This document shows, piece after piece, positions 25,623 to 34,168 of a DNA stretch of 64,000 bases; the stretch's first letter is position 1, and every line of letters begins with the position of its first letter. The notes beneath the pieces were generated by a model. The model was not told the origin of the DNA. It was given only the letters and a program-made list of their open reading frames with translations, and did not search any database. The translations under genes were made by a program, and so were the position numbers. The DNA comes from Leptospiraceae bacterium (GTDB lineage: Bacteria > Spirochaetota > Leptospiria > Leptospirales > Leptospiraceae), in NCBI GenBank assembly GCA_024233865.1, contig JACKPA010000011.1, positions 124,001 to 188,000 of the forward strand, written 5' to 3'.

Positions 25623-26702
25623 ATGAAACTATTTACTAAAGTTTTAACCAGGCTTTTTACACCAGCAGGTATCTTTGTTACCTATTTACAGGAAAGCGCA
25701 AGAATCCTTAACCAAAATTTATTAAATGCAATCATTGTAAACATAGCTTTTGGCGCAATTATAACGGCTACTCATGTTGCCATTATGTTTCTTGCATTTG
25801 AACTTTCTCCGGTAAAGTCGATTCAGGCAATATTACTCGGTTATATAAATCTACCCATCACGAGTTTCTTTCTTGTCGGGCTAATACGTTTTTATACCAA
25901 AGTTGCACGTAAAGAACCGGCTAGTTTTACCCTGCTTTTTAGAGGATATAGAAATTATTTCCAAATGTTTGTATTGTTTGTCGTTTATTATACCTTGTAT
26001 ATACTTTTGGTAAAAATAATTTCCGATTACAAGTTCTATGAGGGCGTTATACAAATTAGGCTTATATTAGGTGTTTTCTTTTTTTTCTGGCTTCTTCTTA
26101 GGTTTATTTTTGCTCCCCTGTTTGTTGTGAATGAAGAAAATTGTAGGGCAAGGCAAGCCATGAAAAATTCATTTGCCCTTACAAGCGGACGGACAATCAA
26201 GACGTTTTTATTAATTATTTTTGTTTTGACGGTTTTTGCCTCCGGCTTTCCTGTTTTCTTAATTGGAATTGTTTATACTTTTGGACTTTCTATGATTATT
26301 CTGGTAATAGCTTTTGATATAAATTTGAAAAATGAATATTCATACCGCAGAAAACTAATTGATGAAGTTGCCGTAAAAACTAAAAAAAATATAGATGAAG
26401 TTACCGAAGCTACCACAAAAACGATAAAAAATATAGCTCACCTTCTTCCCAAAGAGGAACATGATGAGTCAGAAGAAGAATTGGAAAATTCCAAAGAAAC
26501 TCTAAAAGAAGAAAAGGTTGAAAATAAAAAGTCAGACGAGCCAAAAAAAGAAACTAAGCCGGAAAATAAAAAGTCAGACGAGCCAAAAAAAGAAACTAAG
26601 CCGGAAAATAAAAAGTCAGATGAGTCAAAAAAAGAAACTAAGCCGGAAAATAAAAAGTCAGATGAGATAGAAAACAAACATATAGACGAGCCCAAAAAAT
26701 AA
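25623..26702 (+). CDS. Multi-pass membrane protein with Lys/Glu repeat tail
   Basis: 359 residues. Residues 1-245 carry about six membrane segments (DUF975-like pattern, tentative). From about 250 the protein is cytoplasmic, charged and coiled-coil-like, ending in three copies of a 14-residue repeat of the type ENKKSDEPKKETKP plus a partial fourth. The tail suggests binding of nucleic acid or another protein, with no direct evidence. It starts 14 bp after the Mrp gene. Confidence 0.45.
   Translation: MKLFTKVLTRLFTPAGIFVTYLQESARILNQNLLNAIIVNIAFGAIITATHVAIMFLAFELSPVKSIQAILLGYINLPITSFFLVGLIRFYTKVARKEPASFTLLFRGYRNYFQMFVLFVVYYTLYILLVKIISDYKFYEGVIQIRLILGVFFFFWLLLRFIFAPLFVVNEENCRARQAMKNSFALTSGRTIKTFLLIIFVLTVFASGFPVFLIGIVYTFGLSMIILVIAFDINLKNEYSYRRKLIDEVAVKTKKNIDEVTEATTKTIKNIAHLLPKEEHDESEEELENSKETLKEEKVENKKSDEPKKETKPENKKSDEPKKETKPENKKSDESKKETKPENKKSDEIENKHIDEPKK
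26519..26670 (+). repeat. 42-bp tandem repeats coding for KKSDEPKKETKPEN units
   Basis: Three nearly identical 42-bp units in tandem and a partial one, in frame. The third differs by two bases (GAC to GAT and CCA to TCA). Copy number can change by slippage without breaking the reading frame. Confidence 0.75.
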
Positions 26703-26831
26703 TTTTATTCTTAAGTAAGTAAATTAAAAAAATCCTTGTAAGCAAACCTAAACATCTTTCTATATAGAGCATAGAATATATTTATGTTAAACAATTATAG
26801 TTATTACATTAACCATGGGTAGGAGTAATGT

Positions 26832-27197
26832 GTGAAAAAAATACTTATTGTGGATGATTCTGCTGTTTTTCGAAAAGTCGTAGCCATGCATCTAAAAACT
26901 CAAGGATACGAAGTTATTGAAGCCGGTGACGGACTTGAAGCAATGGACAAATTAAAAAACGATCAAGTGAATTTGATAGTTTGTGATGTAAATATGCCAA
27001 ACATGGATGGATTGACTTTTATATCTAAACTAAGAACAGACAACCAAATAAACAAGTTTACACCTATCATTATGCTTACAACCGAATCCCAAGAAGAAAA
27101 AAAGAGACAGGGAATGGAGGCTGGAGCTAAGGCGTGGCTTGTAAAACCATTTGCTCCAGAACAGTTGTTAATGGCTATCTCGAAGCTAATTAAATAA
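26832..27197 (+). CDS. cheY: CheY-like single-domain response regulator
   Basis: 121 residues, one receiver domain: DD at 8-9, phosphorylated Asp 52 (VCDVNMP), Thr 83 region (MLTTES), and Lys 104 (WLVKPF). It starts with GTG at 26832, preceded by TAGGAG. As the first gene of the chemotaxis operon, it is most simply the CheA-controlled motor regulator. Confidence 0.85.
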   Translation: MKKILIVDDSAVFRKVVAMHLKTQGYEVIEAGDGLEAMDKLKNDQVNLIVCDVNMPNMDGLTFISKLRTDNQINKFTPIIMLTTESQEEKKRQGMEAGAKAWLVKPFAPEQLLMAISKLIK

Positions 27198-27584
27198 ATG
27201 TCTTATTTGCTTCAACATAGTGTTCAAAATGATGAATGCCTTATCGTTTTAGAGGGCGAGTTTACCATTTATTCCGCCTCGGAATTAAAAGAAAAACTGT
27301 TTGAGATATTCAATCAAAACAATTCTATTTTAATCGACTTACAAGGGGTCAGTGATTTTGACTCTTCTGCTGTGCAGATTTTTGCCTTATTAAAAAGAGA
27401 AGCTATTCGTTTAAATAAAAAATTCAAGTGCATTAGCCATAGCCAGGCAGTACTTGCAGTGTTTGATTTATTTGGTTTGATTAGTATTTTGAGTGATAAA
27501 ATCCATGTAGATAAGGAAATAGCTGATAAATTGTCTTTTTCTTACGGAACAAAAAAATATCCCTCTTTTTTAAAACTTAGATAA
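27198..27584 (+). CDS. STAS-domain protein
   Basis: 128 residues with the STAS core ILIDLQGVSDFDSSAVQIFALLK, the Ser-Ser being the usual phosphorylation site of anti-anti-sigma factors. It begins directly after the cheY stop and is followed by cheA. Genes of this type are found in chemotaxis operons of spirochaetes and others, where they may modulate array signalling or link to another partner-switch. Confidence 0.75.
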   Translation: MSYLLQHSVQNDECLIVLEGEFTIYSASELKEKLFEIFNQNNSILIDLQGVSDFDSSAVQIFALLKREAIRLNKKFKCISHSQAVLAVFDLFGLISILSDKIHVDKEIADKLSFSYGTKKYPSFLKLR

Positions 27585-27586
27585 AA

Positions 27587-29722
27587 ATGAATGACTTTGA
27601 CTTAGAAGAAATAAAAGAAACATATATAACGGAATGTTACGAAATTCTAGGTAGATTAGAAACAACTTTACTGTATATCGAATCAAACCCAATCACCAAA
27701 GACCATATAGATGAAATGTTTCGAGCTTTTCATACGATCAAAGGAACTTCGGGTGTTTTTGGTTATGAACATATTGTAGAGTTTACTCATGTAGTAGAGA
27801 GTTTAATGGAAGAGGTCCGATCTAAAAAAGTTGAGCTTATTCCGGAATTGATTTCGGTTCTGCTGGAATGTAAGGATCACATCACTATTTTAATAGACTT
27901 GGTTGCAAAAAATGAGGAAACCAACGCAGATATCCAAAATAATCAAAAAGTAATTATTCAAAAATTAAACCCTTATGTAAATGTAGAGCCAAAAAGAAAA
28001 GGAGCCGAACAACCGGGTAGCAATTTAGAAGAATTGTCCAGCGATTTGCCATGGCATATTTCTATTCGATTTAAGGAAAATACGTTTAAAAACGGGTTAG
28101 AACCCATTGCGTTGTTAAACTTTCTAAATCATATAGGAAAAATTATAAATTTGATTCCTATTTTGGACCATATTCCATCTCTTGAGCATTTTGATCCGGA
28201 GAATTGTTACCTTGGATTTGAGATCGAATACGTATGTAATGGAGGCAAAGAGCTAATTGAACAAGCTTTTGAGTTTGTAGTGGACGATTGCTTGCTTCAT
28301 ATCCTTCCGCCAAAAAGTAAGTTTGAAGATTATCTAGAATTAATGGAAAGTCTCCCCGAAAAGAATTTTCGGGTTTTGAGAATTTTGCTGTTTATGGGTG
28401 CTTTATCCATACAAGAGTTAAGAGAATATAATAAAAATAAAAAACGAAAAAAGAAACCTCCAGAAAAACAAGCTATAGGTCAGGTAAGTGACTCAAAATC
28501 AACCGAAGATGAGACTATCGCAAGTGTAAAACCTCAGCGTCTTACCAAAGAAAGTAAAATTATCAGAATAGATTCTACAAAGTTGGATCACCTCATCAAC
28601 TTGGTAGGGGAATTGGTAATTGCAAACGCAAACATCAATCAAATCGCTTCCGATAAAAAAGACAATGAAATGATAGAAGCAGCTTATCAAGTCAACCATT
28701 TGGTAAGTGAAATAAGAGAAAATGCCCTCAAACTCAGAATGGTTCAAATTGGAGAAACGTTTAGCCGCTTTCAGAGGGTTGTGAGAGACGTAGGCAAGGA
28801 ATTAGACAAGGACATTGAACTTAGTATTTCCGGTGGAGAAACGGAATTGGACAAAACCGTAGTAGAAAAAATCAATGATCCTTTGATGCACTTGATACGC
28901 AATGCCATTGACCATGGAATCGAATCAAAAGAGGATAGAATAGCCAAAAATAAATCTCCAAAAGGAAAGTTATCTTTACACGCTTATCATGAAACAGGGT
29001 TTATTGTGATTGAGGTAAAAGACGATGGAAAAGGTTTCTCGAAAGAAAAAATTTACAAAAAAGCCATAGAGAAAAAAATAGTTTCACCGGATCAAGTTTT
29101 GAGTGAGCAGCAGATTATGCAATTGGTATTTCAGCCCGGATTTTCAACTGCGGAATCCATAACAAATATTTCCGGTAGAGGGGTTGGGCTTGATGTTGTG
29201 TCCAAAAATATAGAATCTCTTAGAGGAACGGTTTCCATCTATAGTGAAGAGAACCAAGGTTCTATGATAAAGATTCGTCTCCCTCTGACACTGGCAATTA
29301 TTGACGGATTTATGGTGAGTATCGGAAGTTCTTACTACGTGGTTCCTTTAGATATTGTAGTAGAATGTATTGAGTATAAACCAAGCAATGTTCAAAAAGA
29401 TAGAAATTTCTTAAATTTGCGGGGTGAAGTACTACCTTTTATTAGGCTTTATAAGATGTTTCAGATTAAAAGTTCCAATACCGGAAGAAAAAACATTTTA
29501 GTGGTTCAGTTTGGTGATAAAAAAGCCGGTATTCTTGTGGATTCTTTACATGGAGAAGTGCAAATTGTGATCAAACCTTTGGGGAAAATATTTTCTCATT
29601 TGAAAGGAGTTAGCGGTTCTACCATTTTGGGCAATGGAGCTGTTGCTTTGATTTTGGATATTCCATCTCTGATTTCCATTACCATGTCACAGGAAACAAA
29701 AGAAAAGATTGGACAAGGATAA
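27587..29722 (+). CDS. cheA: Chemotaxis histidine kinase CheA
   Basis: 711 residues. P1 HPt with His 49 (FRAFHTIKGTSGVFG); a central region (about 130-300) that could be a P2-like CheY-binding domain; dimerisation P3 (LDHLINLVGELVIANANI); P4 ATPase (LIRNAIDHGIE, DDGKGFS, GRGVGLDVV); and P5 CheW-like regulatory domain to the end. It phosphorylates CheY in response to the receptors. It is separated from the receptor/cheW genes by an antitoxin, a toxin remnant and a nuclease-like gene. Confidence 0.95.
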   Translation: MNDFDLEEIKETYITECYEILGRLETTLLYIESNPITKDHIDEMFRAFHTIKGTSGVFGYEHIVEFTHVVESLMEEVRSKKVELIPELISVLLECKDHITILIDLVAKNEETNADIQNNQKVIIQKLNPYVNVEPKRKGAEQPGSNLEELSSDLPWHISIRFKENTFKNGLEPIALLNFLNHIGKIINLIPILDHIPSLEHFDPENCYLGFEIEYVCNGGKELIEQAFEFVVDDCLLHILPPKSKFEDYLELMESLPEKNFRVLRILLFMGALSIQELREYNKNKKRKKKPPEKQAIGQVSDSKSTEDETIASVKPQRLTKESKIIRIDSTKLDHLINLVGELVIANANINQIASDKKDNEMIEAAYQVNHLVSEIRENALKLRMVQIGETFSRFQRVVRDVGKELDKDIELSISGGETELDKTVVEKINDPLMHLIRNAIDHGIESKEDRIAKNKSPKGKLSLHAYHETGFIVIEVKDDGKGFSKEKIYKKAIEKKIVSPDQVLSEQQIMQLVFQPGFSTAESITNISGRGVGLDVVSKNIESLRGTVSIYSEENQGSMIKIRLPLTLAIIDGFMVSIGSSYYVVPLDIVVECIEYKPSNVQKDRNFLNLRGEVLPFIRLYKMFQIKSSNTGRKNILVVQFGDKKAGILVDSLHGEVQIVIKPLGKIFSHLKGVSGSTILGNGAVALILDIPSLISITMSQETKEKIGQG

Positions 29723-29787
29723 TATTATGCAGTATATAACAAACATAAATAGCATAGAAATTAGTTGATGAATTGGAGAAATAAAAC

Positions 29788-30057
29788 ATGAGCAAAACAA
29801 TAACCTTTGAACTTGAAGATGAAATCTACGAAGTAATAAAAAGCATGGCTAGTTCATACAACCAACCATTTGAATTTATTGCGTTAAATTGGCTAATGAG
29901 CTATTCAATACCTTATGAACATAGTAAAGAAAATCTTTCTGAAGAAAATAAGCTTGAATCGTATTTTGGTTCAATTAGTTTAGGTTATCCTACCGGCTCT
30001 AATAATGAGGAAATTGACAGAGACTTAGTAAAAGAGTATATTGGCAATGTTAATTGA
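29788..30057 (+). CDS. VapB-type antitoxin
   Basis: 89 residues, with good GGAG Shine-Dalgarno. The N-terminus is a ribbon/helix-type segment (ITFELEDEIYEVIKSMA), and the end (GSISLGYPTGSNNEEIDRDL) is a recognisable antitoxin C-terminus used to block a PIN-domain toxin. It overlaps the remnant toxin frame by 11 bp, the normal vapBC arrangement. Because the toxin is broken, it may now be an orphan. Confidence 0.65.
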   Translation: MSKTITFELEDEIYEVIKSMASSYNQPFEFIALNWLMSYSIPYEHSKENLSEENKLESYFGSISLGYPTGSNNEEIDRDLVKEYIGNVN

Positions 30058-30207
30058 TACGTCAGGTTTATTATGTTTAATTCATAAAGATGAAATCTTT
30101 CATAGTCGAGCAACTGAGTATTTTAGATGCATCAATATAAAATTACTGAATCATTAACAACTGATACCCATTTTGAACAAGAAGGATTTATTCGATTATT
30201 GAAGTGA
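30047..30207 (+). pseudogene. VapC-type PIN toxin, internally deleted
   Basis: The frame opens as MLIDTSGLLCLIHKDEIFHS, the N-terminus of a PIN-domain ribonuclease with its first catalytic Asp, then quickly stops. A second frame from 30128 reads TDTHFEQEGFIRLLK, the C-terminus of the same family with its last acidic residues. About 70-80 central codons, including the middle catalytic acid, are missing and the two ends are out of frame. The toxin cannot fold as an active nuclease. Confidence 0.65.
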
Positions 30208-30248
30208 AAGAATATCAAGAACTGGAAACCAGATCTGTTAGAAACAAT

Positions 30249-31013
30249 ATGAGTGAAGAATTAGAACATAAACTACTTAGAGAAATTGAAGAGCTAAAAA
30301 GAGAATTAGCAAAACTAAAAGGAGAAGAAATTTCTCAAATCCCAACTTATCAGTTCTCAGGATTAAGAGAAAAAGACTTACTTGAAATAGTACAGATTGA
30401 AGAAAGTTTTGAAGATAAAGTTTTCCATGATTGGTTTCACAGCAGTATAACAATAGATAAGGAAGCAATAAATTATTTAGCTAAGCTTTTAGAGAGAGAA
30501 GGAAAGTATATAAAATACTACAATGAAGAAAATTTAAAGATAAAATTTATAGTACCTATACTAAATTTAGTAGATTTTTTTATATCAGATAACGTTAAAG
30601 ACTTTTATGAAGAAGTTATAACCTATAAAACAGATAAATTTATTTTAACTGGTATTGTTGATTTTTTAGTTTCCAAAGGGGTTAAAAGAGCTGAAAAACC
30701 ATATTTCTTTATCCAGGAATTTAAAAGAGGTAAAGAAAATTCAGACCCGGAGCCACAGCTCTTAGCCGAGCTAATCAGTGCCGTTGAACTGAATCATTTT
30801 ACCTCTCTAAAAGGGGCTTTTGTTATAGGTTCCATTTGGAACTTTGCAATTTTAGAAAAACTGGGTGAACATAAATACCAATACTTCATAAGTGAAAATT
30901 TTGATAGTACGAAAATAGAAGATTTAAAGGCAATTTATAAAAATTTACTCTTTGTAAAAGAGGAGATCATTAAGACAGTGGAAAGCGAAACCAGAGGAGT
31001 TTTGAGATGTTAA
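30249..31013 (+). CDS. PD-(D/E)XK-like protein, unknown function
   Basis: About 254 residues from ATG 30249 (a GTG at 30204 in the toxin remnant is an alternative). An N-terminal coiled coil (LEHKLLREIEELKRELAKL) is followed by a domain with GIVDFLVSKG and, later, PYFFIQEFKRGKENSDPE, a plausible D...ExK nuclease core, with Gln in the helix QLLAELI. Similar proteins are often annotated hypothetical. It overlaps the receptor gene by 7 bp and sits inside the chemotaxis operon, so it is probably co-transcribed. Confidence 0.5.
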   Translation: MSEELEHKLLREIEELKRELAKLKGEEISQIPTYQFSGLREKDLLEIVQIEESFEDKVFHDWFHSSITIDKEAINYLAKLLEREGKYIKYYNEENLKIKFIVPILNLVDFFISDNVKDFYEEVITYKTDKFILTGIVDFLVSKGVKRAEKPYFFIQEFKRGKENSDPEPQLLAELISAVELNHFTSLKGAFVIGSIWNFAILEKLGEHKYQYFISENFDSTKIEDLKAIYKNLLFVKEEIIKTVESETRGVLRC

Positions 31014-33538
31014 ATAAGCTAAGGGCTATTCACAAAATAGGAATAGTTTTTGTTTTAATTGCAATTGTATTAGCAGTCAGTGCTGTACTTTTAGTAAAAG
31101 AAAAGAATTTTGTCCAAAATAAGATAGAATCCCTAAATGCGAATCCGGAGAAAATTGTTTATTTGGAATCCATTAAAAACAATTTGTCTTGGGGAGTTTT
31201 AGAGCTTGTACCTATGTCCTATCCTAATAACTTTTTGAAAATCGGTCAAATCAAAGAACGTTTAATCGGACGGCAAAAAGATTTCAATTCAAAAATGAAA
31301 CAATTTATGCTAACAAAAACTTCTTCACAAGAAGAAGCATACACTCGAAGTGAAATTCAAAAAGAATCCGAAAAGTTTTTTCAAGCATTGGAAAAAACAG
31401 TGCAAGCCATAGAACTTAGGGGACAAGAAGGCTTGGTTGAGCCTACTACGCAGGTTTTGCCTATTCATAATTCTTTAATCCAAAAGATAGAAGATCAAAT
31501 CGTAATCTTAAACCAAAGTTATATTCAGGAAAAGCAGTCTTTAGCCAATATTTTAAATGGCATAACCAATTTGTTTATGGGGGTTGGTTTGGCTTTTGTT
31601 TTGGTGACAATCTTTTTTATAATTTTATTTGTATTTTCATCGAACGGAGAATATGATAAAAAAATTCAAGTCGCTTTAGACAACGTTTCCACAAACATTA
31701 TGATTGCTGATAAAAATTTGAACATTATTTATATGAATCAATCTGTCAAAAAGATGTTTGAAAACGCAGAAAGCGATATTCGAAAAGATATTCCTTCTTT
31801 CAATTCCAAGATTTTAATGGGAAGTAATATTGACACCTTTCACAAAAACCCTTCGCACCAAAGGTCATTGCTTGCGAATCTTACAAGTTCTTATAAAGCT
31901 GTCATTCAAATCGGAGGCAGATCGTTTCGTTTGATAGCTAATCCTATTATTAGTGATAGAGGAGAACGAATGGGAAGTGTTGTGGAATGGGATGATATTA
32001 CAGATCAATTAGTTATTCAAAAAGAAATAGACAAGCAATCCAAAGAAAACCTTAGAATTCGAGTAGCTTTGGACAACGCCTCCACCAATATTATGGTAGC
32101 AGATACAAACTTTAATGTTGTTTACATGAACCGAGCAATTATGAGAATGTTTGAGAATGCGGAAATGGAAATAAAAAAAGACATTTCTGCCTTTAATCTA
32201 AAGGCTTTGATGGGAAGCAGTATTGATAGCTACCACAAAAATCCTTCGCACCAAAGAAACCTCTTATCAAGTCTTACGACTACCTATGAAGCAAACATTC
32301 AAATTGGCGGTAGAACGTTTAATTTAATAGCCAATCCTATTATCAACGACAAAAATGAGCGTTTGGGAAGTGTTGTGGAATGGAACGATACTACCAACCA
32401 AAAAGCCGTTCAAAAAGAAGTTGAGTCTATTATTCAAAACGCCATACAGGGAGACTTTTCTCAAAAGATAAACAGCGAAAATAAAGCAGGCTTTTATAAA
32501 AATTTAGGCAATGAAATCAATAAACTTTTGGATATTACATCTTCCGGTTTGAATGACGTTGCAAATATTATGGAAGCAATTTCCAAAGGGGACCTTACGC
32601 AAAAGATAACAGCCGATTACAAAGGGACTTTCGGACAACTAAAGGATTATGTCAACAATACGGTTAGCAAGTTGTCTGAAATTATCGCTGATGTGAGAAA
32701 CAATTCGGATGCCTTGCTGAGTGCTGCCGAAGAAGTGAATGCAACAGCTCAAAGTTTGAGCCAAAGCTCAAGTGAACAAGCCGCGAGCGTAGAGCAAACA
32801 AGCTCCTCTTTGGAGCAAATGGGTTCTACAATTTCTCAAAATGCAAACAATGCCAAACAAACCGAAATGATTGCATCAAAAGCTTCCGAAAAAGCAAAAG
32901 AAGGCGGATCGTCTGTTCAGGAAACGGTAAAAGCTATGCGGCAGATTGCAGAAAAAATTGGAATTGTGGAAGATATTGCCTATCAAACAAACCTTCTCGC
33001 TCTGAATGCTGCAATTGAAGCTGCCAGAGCGGGTGAGCACGGAAAGGGATTTGCCGTTGTAGCTTCTGAGGTAAGGAAATTGGCGGAAAGAAGCCAAGTT
33101 GCCGCCAATGAAATCGGAGAACTTGCAGGAACGAGCGTTGAGATCGCTGAAAAAGCTGGTTCTTTAATCAATGAGATTGTCCCCGGAATCAATAAAACGG
33201 CAGATTTGGTTCAGGAAATAGCAGCTTCAAGTAATGAGCAAGCAACGGGAGTCGGGCAAATTAACAAAGCTCTGGCTCAATTAGATGGTGTTACTCAACA
33301 AAATGCTTCTGCTTCCGAAGAGTTGGCTTCGACTTCCCAGCAACTCAATGCTCAAGCGGAATCATTAAGACAGAATATGGATTTTTTTGTGCTGCATGAG
33401 ATGGAGTCAAAGTTTTCACCACACCATAAAGAAAATTTTAAACCAGTTGTTTCGTCAAAACCAAAACTTACTCCCAAAGCGGTAGCAGTGACCAAGGTTC
33501 TTCACGAAGAAGATGATGATGAATTTGAAAAGTTTTAA
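31007..33538 (+). CDS. Methyl-accepting chemotaxis protein with two PAS-like repeats
   Basis: 843 residues. Membrane segments near 11-30 and 185-207 frame a periplasmic helical domain. Two tandem cytoplasmic PAS-like repeats follow (about 220-340 and 350-470), both with the motif NIMxAD...NxIYMN and a conserved IGGR block; they are paralogous duplicates. A HAMP-like linker, then the signalling coiled coil with the tip DIAYQTNLLALNAAIEAARA. It ends with a C-terminal acidic tail (EEDDDEFEKF). The PAS pair may bind heme or flavin; the required ligand residues are not obvious. Confidence 0.9.
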   Translation: MLNKLRAIHKIGIVFVLIAIVLAVSAVLLVKEKNFVQNKIESLNANPEKIVYLESIKNNLSWGVLELVPMSYPNNFLKIGQIKERLIGRQKDFNSKMKQFMLTKTSSQEEAYTRSEIQKESEKFFQALEKTVQAIELRGQEGLVEPTTQVLPIHNSLIQKIEDQIVILNQSYIQEKQSLANILNGITNLFMGVGLAFVLVTIFFIILFVFSSNGEYDKKIQVALDNVSTNIMIADKNLNIIYMNQSVKKMFENAESDIRKDIPSFNSKILMGSNIDTFHKNPSHQRSLLANLTSSYKAVIQIGGRSFRLIANPIISDRGERMGSVVEWDDITDQLVIQKEIDKQSKENLRIRVALDNASTNIMVADTNFNVVYMNRAIMRMFENAEMEIKKDISAFNLKALMGSSIDSYHKNPSHQRNLLSSLTTTYEANIQIGGRTFNLIANPIINDKNERLGSVVEWNDTTNQKAVQKEVESIIQNAIQGDFSQKINSENKAGFYKNLGNEINKLLDITSSGLNDVANIMEAISKGDLTQKITADYKGTFGQLKDYVNNTVSKLSEIIADVRNNSDALLSAAEEVNATAQSLSQSSSEQAASVEQTSSSLEQMGSTISQNANNAKQTEMIASKASEKAKEGGSSVQETVKAMRQIAEKIGIVEDIAYQTNLLALNAAIEAARAGEHGKGFAVVASEVRKLAERSQVAANEIGELAGTSVEIAEKAGSLINEIVPGINKTADLVQEIAASSNEQATGVGQINKALAQLDGVTQQNASASEELASTSQQLNAQAESLRQNMDFFVLHEMESKFSPHHKENFKPVVSSKPKLTPKAVAVTKVLHEEDDDEFEKF

Positions 33539-33551
33539 CAGGAATTTGAAC

Positions 33552-34037
33552 ATGACAAATTATAATTCTGAGGAAAATCAATTTCTTACTTTTCAATCTG
33601 GAAACGAAGTGTTAGGGATCGATATCCTTTATATTAAAGAGATTAAGGAATACCATGGACTAACGACAATTCCTATGGTTCCTGATTTTATAAAAGGTGT
33701 GATAAATTTAAGAGGGAAAGTCGTTCCTATCATTGATTTATCCATTCGATTTGGAAGGAAAACAACTATAATAACCAAAAAAACCTGTATCGTAGTGGTC
33801 GAAATTTCGTATGAAGATGAAAAATATGACGTGGGAATTTTGGTGGATTCCGTAAACGAAGTATTAAAGCTTAACCCAGAAGATATAGAGCCTTCACCTT
33901 CTTTTGGAACAAATATCAGAAATGAATTTATAAAAGGATTTGGAAAAATTGAAAATTCGTTTATTATTTTATTAAATATTGATAAAGTTTTGTCTATTTC
34001 TGAGATTTCCAGTATGGAAGATAAGATTTTTAATTAA
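33552..34037 (+). CDS. cheW: CheW coupling protein
   Basis: 161 residues starting at ATG 33552; an earlier in-frame ATG at 33513 lies inside the receptor gene. It is a full CheW domain: FLTFQSGNEVLGIDILYIKE, VPDFIKGVINLRGKVVPIIDL, FIILLNIDKVLS. It links receptors to CheA and closes the chemotaxis operon. Confidence 0.9.
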   Translation: MTNYNSEENQFLTFQSGNEVLGIDILYIKEIKEYHGLTTIPMVPDFIKGVINLRGKVVPIIDLSIRFGRKTTIITKKTCIVVVEISYEDEKYDVGILVDSVNEVLKLNPEDIEPSPSFGTNIRNEFIKGFGKIENSFIILLNIDKVLSISEISSMEDKIFN

Positions 34038-34038
34038 G

Positions 34039-34150
34039 GTGAGTTCGATATAACATTTTAATTTCATTTAAAGAGCAACCACATAGGGTTGCCCTTGCAA
34101 AAGCCCATAGTATTTTTGGACGTAGGGGTGAACCGCTGTGTTTACCCTTC
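34039..34150. repeat. Partial MITE-like sequence sharing an end with the 1495 element
   Basis: 34039-34054 (GTGAGTTCGATATAAC) is nearly the same as the terminal repeat of the 1495-1668 element. Behind it are two hairpin-like inverted repeats: 34074-34094 (GCAACC ... GGTTGC) and 34122-34150 (GGGTGAA ... TTTACCC, one mismatch). The matching other end is absent. It fills the gap between cheW and the truncated restriction-modification gene. Confidence 0.5.
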
Positions 34151-34168
34151 TTAAGTGGGGTAGCAATT

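Noticed and set aside
26519..26670. CRISPR-like spaced repeats
   Set aside because: The units are contiguous, coding and without spacers; no CRISPR array or cas gene is seen in the window.
26438..26695. 85-codon Ser/Phe-rich open frame on the minus strand
   Set aside because: It is the mirror of the Lys/Glu repeat tail of the plus-strand membrane protein.
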